Shown here: in pieces, positions 34,301-38,263 of the stretch
How positions within the stretch are numbered: position 1 is the first letter of the stretch
Layout: the number at the start of each line of letters is the position of its first letter
Assembly (NCBI GenBank): GCA_013151215.1
Contig: JAADIS010000046.1
Coordinates: 23,660-61,922, forward strand
Direction of reading: 5' to 3'
From: Chlorobiota bacterium
Lineage (GTDB): Bacteria; Bacteroidota; Bacteroidia; Bacteroidales; F082
Length of the DNA: 38,263 nucleotides
The notes under the pieces: generated by a model
The model's database searches: none
The model's input: the letters and a program-made list of their open reading frames with translations, nothing else
Told to the model about the DNA's origin: nothing
Translations under genes and position numbers: made by a program

Positions 34301-35278
34301 ATGAGACCAGAAGAATTTAAGGTAGGAGTTATCGGGCTGGGCCCGGTAGGAATGATTATAGCCGCCCATTTGAAAAGTGCAGGTTGCAGGGTTTCCGTAT
34401 GTGATACTGACAAGAAAAAGATCAATCTTATAAGGAACGAAGGCATCGAGCTTGTGGGCAAAATAAACAAGACCGTTTACCTTAAACACTTGTATTCGTC
34501 CATACCCGACCTGATGGAAAATAAGTTCGACCTCTTGATCAGCTCGGTAAAGGCGTATCATGTAGATTCTGTTTTAAGTCAGATCGAGGCGGCAGAAACT
34601 AACGACCTCCACCTTTTATGTGCGCAAAACGGAATCGACATCAGAAAAAAGTATCAAAGCCATTTTGACGATTCCAAGATATTGAGGATGGTGGTAAATT
34701 TTGCCGGAAACCTTAATGCCCCCAATGTTGTTAATGTTACATTCTTCAACCCACCGAATTATATCGGATCCATCGATGACAGCCAGGAAGAGCTGACCTC
34801 CTATATTTGCGACATTCTATCATCGCAGGACATGGAGACAAAAGCAGTGGATTCTTTTAAAGTTGCAGAGGAAGCATGGATAAAGACCATTCTTAACGCA
34901 GCCTTGAGCCCTTTGTGCGCAATCTCTTCCCACACAATGAAAGAGGCTATGCAAAACCCCGACACTCTTGAAATAGTTGAACAAATAATCGTTGAGGCAA
35001 TGGAGGTAGCAAAAGCAGAGGACATCTCCTTCGAACCTAATTTCGTCAAGCTTTGCATCCGATATCTTAAAAAGGCGGGGCACCACTTCCCCTCACTTGC
35101 CGTGGACTTGATTAACAAAAGGGAGACGGAAATTGATTATATGAACGGGAAATTTGTTGAATATGGAAGAAAATATTATATCAAAACTCCTATTAATCTG
35201 GTATTCACCAACTTAGTGAAAGCCATAACTCAAAAAAACCTCGATGAGAGAAATACGACAAAAGAATTTTTAGATTAA
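34301..35278 (+). CDS. Ketopantoate reductase-like 2-hydroxyacid dehydrogenase
   Basis: A 325-aa ApbA/PanE-fold protein. The NAD(P) site is IGLGPVG (11-17). The family's central helix has EEAWIKTILNA with K195 and N199, the residues that bind substrate in PanE, and the C-terminal domain holds SLAVDLINKRETEIDYMNG. PanE relatives reduce ketopantoate or, in D-hydroxyisocaproate and D-mandelate dehydrogenases, other branched or aromatic 2-oxoacids to (R)-2-hydroxyacids. Its place between a dehydratase-family gene and that gene's activator favours making or oxidising a 2-hydroxyacid (or its CoA ester) over coenzyme A biosynthesis. It starts 16 bases after the HgdB-like stop and ends 16 bases before the activator. 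Confidence 0.75.
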   Translation: MRPEEFKVGVIGLGPVGMIIAAHLKSAGCRVSVCDTDKKKINLIRNEGIELVGKINKTVYLKHLYSSIPDLMENKFDLLISSVKAYHVDSVLSQIEAAETNDLHLLCAQNGIDIRKKYQSHFDDSKILRMVVNFAGNLNAPNVVNVTFFNPPNYIGSIDDSQEELTSYICDILSSQDMETKAVDSFKVAEEAWIKTILNAALSPLCAISSHTMKEAMQNPDTLEIVEQIIVEAMEVAKAEDISFEPNFVKLCIRYLKKAGHHFPSLAVDLINKRETEIDYMNGKFVEYGRKYYIKTPINLVFTNLVKAITQKNLDERNTTKEFLD

Positions 35279-35293
35279 ATACGACCATAGTTT

Positions 35294-36055
35294 ATGCATT
35301 TCCTAGGTGTTGATATAGGCTCATTATATACGAAATTACTTATAATCGATTATGATTTTAAAGTATTATATAGTGATATTTTCAAGACCCTGGCACGAAA
35401 CAACAAAAGAGATGATATTTTGAGCAAGCTTATAAAGGAATATATTATCGATTATAGCTGCTCGACCGGTTACGGCCGAAAACTGATGAAGTCGGCAGAC
35501 ATCGTCAAAACAGAATTATACTGTGCCTCGGCAGGCGTAACACAACTGGCCCCGTTTGAGAAAACCATCATCGACATCGGCGGAGAGGATATCAAGCTAC
35601 TCAAGAGTGCGGCAAATGCCAAGGTCATCGACTTTTATATGAACAGCAAATGCGCCGCCGGAACGGGTGCTTTTATAACGGAAGTTGCCGAAAGGGCTGA
35701 ACTTGACGTTGCTGATATGAGCAGGCTTGCCGCAAACTCAAAATCGATAAAAGAGTTAAACAGTTTTTGTACGGTATTCGCCAAAACGGAGATAATGAAA
35801 TGGATATTCGACGATACCTCTGATGAGGATTTAGCTAAGGGGATTTACATTTCAATTGCCAACAGGATACAGAAGATACCTGCCGACAATTCATTGCCTG
35901 TGTTTTTAATTGGCGGTGTGGCTCACTATCATCCCTACCTGAAAGATATACTCGAGGAAAAATTCAACATTAAGGTAACTATTCCTGAAAATCCACAGCT
36001 GATCAATGCATTCGGTGCGGCTTGTATTGCCAGGAATTCATTTGTAAATAAATAA
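35294..36055 (+). CDS. ASKHA activator ATPase (HgdC / DCCP-reductase-like)
   Basis: A 253-aa protein. The phosphate-1 loop is GVDIGSLYTKLL (5-16), phosphate-2 is IDIGGEDIKLL (93-103), the cluster Cys are C120 (SKCAAGTGAF) and C159 (NSFCTVFAKTEI), and the adenosine motif is IGGVAHY. The length matches HgdC and YjiL (about 255-260), so it should be a homodimer with one [4Fe-4S] between two chains. It would drive ATP-dependent electron injection into the 401-aa HgdB-like protein. It is separate from BcrA and BcrD, which have their own sequences, so the locus encodes two ATP-dependent electron-activation systems. Confidence 0.85.
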   Translation: MHFLGVDIGSLYTKLLIIDYDFKVLYSDIFKTLARNNKRDDILSKLIKEYIIDYSCSTGYGRKLMKSADIVKTELYCASAGVTQLAPFEKTIIDIGGEDIKLLKSAANAKVIDFYMNSKCAAGTGAFITEVAERAELDVADMSRLAANSKSIKELNSFCTVFAKTEIMKWIFDDTSDEDLAKGIYISIANRIQKIPADNSLPVFLIGGVAHYHPYLKDILEEKFNIKVTIPENPQLINAFGAACIARNSFVNK

Positions 36056-36065
36056 ACCATTGAAT

Positions 36066-37328
36066 ATGAAATCATTACATGATAAAAAGAAAGGAATAGC
36101 CATAGTTTACGACGACATCTTCCTTATAAGCGGGGCCCGGACACCCTTTGGGAGGCTTGCCGGCACATTGGGTAGTGTTTCACCAACGGATTTGGGGATA
36201 TTTGCCTCAAGGGCAGCCCTGAAAAAGTCAGGCCTGGATGCCGCAGAAATCGATCAGGCGATAATAGCCAATATTGGTCAAAGTTCAAGCGATGCATATT
36301 TCCTTCCACGCCATATTTCATTGTTCTCGGGAGTGCCGCAAACTGTGCCTTCGCTTATGGTACAAAGGATTTGCGGCTCAGGTTTCGAGACAATTATTAC
36401 CGGTGCGGAACAGATCACTCTCGGAAAAGCCGCCGCCGTTTTGTGTACGGGAGCCGAGAGCATGAGCCTCTCCCCTACCGTAAGTTTCGGAAACAGAATG
36501 GGCTACCAGTTAGGAAGGATAAACTTCAAGGATATGCTGTGGGAATCGTTAAACGATACGGCAGCAGGCTTCCCAATGGGTTATACTGCTGAGAATATCG
36601 CAAAAAAACATGCTATTACCCGCCAGGAAGTTGATGTTTTTGCTAAAAGATCCTTTGATACTGCGATTGCTGCCAGGGACAAGGGCTTTTTCGACGATGA
36701 AATAGCCACTATAAACTCCATGGTTTTCGAGGCTGAGGGATTAGTTCCGCGCAAGGTCAGGCTCCCCAGGGGAGTCGTTGATTTCAGGACTGATGAAGGC
36801 ATTCGTGCCACAGATTTACAAAAACTTGCAAAACTAGGGCCTGTCTTTGGTAAAGAAGGGGTGCAAACCGCAGGAAATTCCTCATCTATTGTTGACGGGG
36901 CAGCATCGGTGGTCATAGGTGATAAATCCATTGCCGAATCACTCAAGATGAAAGCCCTCACAAAAGTCGTGGCATCTTCCACCAGCGCCCTCGACCCTAA
37001 GCTTATGGGGCTTGGACCCGTTCCGGCCATACGTTTATTGCTTGGGATCAGCGGTTTGAGCTTAGACGAAATAGGACTAATAGAGATCAATGAAGCCTTT
37101 GGCGCACAGTTTATCGGATGCGAAAGGGAACTGGGCTTCGACAGGGAGATAGCCAATGTAAACGGCGGGGCCATAGCAATCGGTCATCCGCTTGGGGCTA
37201 CCGGACTTAGACTCTCATTAACAATTTCCCGGGAAATGAACCTGAGGAAGGTAAAATATGGCATAGCCTCGGCATGTATCGGTGGAGGACAAGGCACAGC
37301 AGTTTTATTTGAAAATGTAAATATTTAA
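36066..37328 (+). CDS. Second acyl-CoA thiolase
   Basis: A 420-aa thiolase from ATG 36066; a TTG at 36060 would add two residues. The nucleophile is C103 (QRICGSGF), with GHPLGATG and CIGGGQG completing the site. An N-terminal extension of about 17 residues precedes the usual start (LISGARTPFG). It differs well from the first thiolase, for example LPRHISLFSGVPQTVPSLM and FPMGYTAENIAKKH. It may cleave an aromatic or medium-chain 3-oxoacyl-CoA, or duplicate the 3-oxopimelyl-CoA step. The substrate is not decided. It is placed 11 bases after the activator and 26 before had, so it belongs to the same operon. Confidence 0.85.
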   Translation: MKSLHDKKKGIAIVYDDIFLISGARTPFGRLAGTLGSVSPTDLGIFASRAALKKSGLDAAEIDQAIIANIGQSSSDAYFLPRHISLFSGVPQTVPSLMVQRICGSGFETIITGAEQITLGKAAAVLCTGAESMSLSPTVSFGNRMGYQLGRINFKDMLWESLNDTAAGFPMGYTAENIAKKHAITRQEVDVFAKRSFDTAIAARDKGFFDDEIATINSMVFEAEGLVPRKVRLPRGVVDFRTDEGIRATDLQKLAKLGPVFGKEGVQTAGNSSSIVDGAASVVIGDKSIAESLKMKALTKVVASSTSALDPKLMGLGPVPAIRLLLGISGLSLDEIGLIEINEAFGAQFIGCERELGFDREIANVNGGAIAIGHPLGATGLRLSLTISREMNLRKVKYGIASACIGGGQGTAVLFENVNI

Positions 37329-37353
37329 CTTTCAATATTTTAAGACCTTTGAT

Positions 37354-38263
37354 ATGATGGAGAATAATAAGATAAAATCATGGAAGATGACGGAATTAAA
37401 TGCCGAATTCAGTCTCGCCGAAAGCGATTTCCCTGATATTAACGATGATGAAGTTATAGTGAGGATAGCCGGCTGCGGGGTTTGCCATACCGACCTCAGC
37501 TTTTGGCATTACGGTGTGAAAACCAAACATGAACTTCCTTTAACACTAGGGCACGAAATAAGTGGCAAAATTGTTGCGGGCCCCGATAATCTGCTGAACA
37601 AGAAAGTGATTATACCAGCAGTGTTGCCTTGCGGTGAGTGCGAATTGTGTAATAGCGGGAGTGGTAATATTTGCCAAAACCAGCTTATGCCCGGCAACGA
37701 CTTCGATGGTGGTTTTGCCTCCCACATAAAGGTTCCTCACAAAAACCTTTGCTTAGTTCCCGAAACCGTTCTCGATAAATATCGCCTTGCCGAACTGGCA
37801 GTTGTTGCCGATGCCATTACGACACCATATCAGGTTATAAGGAAATCGGAACTTAAATCAGGTGATTTTGCAATTGTGATTGGTGTTGGTGGCGTTGGTA
37901 TTTATGCGGCCCTACTGACTAAGATACTTGGTGCCAAGGTGCTTGCCCTGGATATAAACGATGCAAAACTTGATATTGCAAAAACACATGGCACTGATGC
38001 TGTATTGAACGTGAAAGGCCTAAACCCCAGGGAGATAAAGCAAAAAGTAAGGGAGATTGCCAAAGAATTGAGTGTTTCGAGATACGGCTGGAAAATATTT
38101 GAGATGTCAGGCACGGCACAAGGACAGGAACTCGGCTTCAGCCTGATAACTTATGCCTCTACCATGTCAGTAGTTGGTTTTACCATGGACAAGCTTAATG
38201 TAAGGCTCAGCAACCTGATGGCTTTCGATGCCAAACTGATAGGAACATGGGGCTGCAAACCGG
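37354..38263 (+). CDS. had: 6-Hydroxycyclohex-1-ene-1-carbonyl-CoA dehydrogenase (5' part)
   Basis: A partial gene: 303 codons are visible of an expected 360-370, and it is open at the window edge. It is a zinc medium-chain alcohol dehydrogenase. Catalytic zinc ligands lie in AGCGVCHTD (C44, with H45 and D47) and LGHE (H67, E68). The structural zinc site is C93, C96, C99, C107. The Rossmann site is IGVGGVG (176-182). Segments such as LPLTLGHEISG, MPGNDFDGGFASHI, VVADAITTPYQV, FEMSGTAQGQ and LNVRLSNLMAFDAKL follow Thauera Had closely. It oxidises the 6-hydroxy group with NAD after diene hydration in the Thauera version of the benzoyl-CoA pathway. This gene is the best single marker that the reductase next door acts on benzoyl-CoA. 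In Thauera it is followed by oah and dch, which may lie just outside. Confidence 0.92.
   Translation, partial: MMENNKIKSWKMTELNAEFSLAESDFPDINDDEVIVRIAGCGVCHTDLSFWHYGVKTKHELPLTLGHEISGKIVAGPDNLLNKKVIIPAVLPCGECELCNSGSGNICQNQLMPGNDFDGGFASHIKVPHKNLCLVPETVLDKYRLAELAVVADAITTPYQVIRKSELKSGDFAIVIGVGGVGIYAALLTKILGAKVLALDINDAKLDIAKTHGTDAVLNVKGLNPREIKQKVREIAKELSVSRYGWKIFEMSGTAQGQELGFSLITYASTMSVVGFTMDKLNVRLSNLMAFDAKLIGTWGCKP

Noticed and set aside
1-38263. tRNA, rRNA or CRISPR loci
   Set aside because: I looked at the gaps for cloverleaf ends, rRNA-like conserved blocks and short spaced repeats and saw none; a covariance-model scan would be needed to be sure.

Overview
The window looks like a chromosomal piece of an anaerobic Bacteroidota bacterium. 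Three things point there. Most starts lack a Shine-Dalgarno sequence. Several operons instead carry the Bacteroidota-type promoter pattern (TTTG or TTG, about 18 nt, then TAnnTTTG). The housekeeping proteins, such as a TGS-type nucleoside kinase, also fit that phylum. The assignment comes from sequence features and memory of families, not from a search.

Layout. 1-2425: mobile-element debris, made of a two-copy hairpin repeat at the left edge, an IS1634/IS4-like transposase gene (374-1972, minus) and the C-terminal stub of an IS110-family transposase (2139-2283, minus). 2426-4781: an alanine-dehydrogenase/carboxyethylornithine-synthase-like gene with a strong Shine-Dalgarno site that is atypical here, a class I methyltransferase gene and a large GC-rich hairpin. 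4916-12690: a probable operon for transmembrane electron transfer, consisting of a ferric-reductase-like dihaem cytochrome b, a membrane-anchored FAD/Fe-S oxidoreductase, a 20-haem and a 28-haem c-type cytochrome, and an outer-membrane beta-barrel. 12890-15955: a giant exported TPR protein. 16356-19078 (minus): a zinc-type cation diffusion facilitator and a nucleoside kinase.

19439-38263 (end): an anaerobic aromatic-degradation locus. It encodes 4-hydroxybenzoyl-CoA reductase (with the [2Fe-2S] and Mo subunits fused, plus a FAD/[4Fe-4S] subunit), glutaryl-CoA dehydrogenase, a PcaF-like thiolase, an SDR on the opposite strand, ATP-dependent class I benzoyl-CoA reductase in the order bcrC-B-A-D, an AMP-forming acyl-CoA ligase, a second BcrB/HgdB-family protein with its own ASKHA activator around a ketopantoate-reductase-like dehydrogenase, a second thiolase, and the start of had (6-hydroxycyclohex-1-ene-1-carbonyl-CoA dehydrogenase), which runs off the window. 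The ring hydratase (dch) and ring hydrolase (oah) are not in the window and are expected beyond the right end.

How it may work together (inference). 4-Hydroxybenzoyl-CoA is dehydroxylated to benzoyl-CoA, the ring is reduced with ATP, oxidised by Had, opened, and beta-oxidised by the SDR and thiolases to glutaryl-CoA, which GcdH decarboxylates to crotonyl-CoA. Electrons released could leave through the cytochrome b / FAD-Fe-S / 48-haem / beta-barrel conduit. The most novel part is the embedded second double-cubane/dehydratase-like module at 31349-36055: one catalytic-type subunit, one activator, one 2-hydroxyacid-type dehydrogenase and one ligase.
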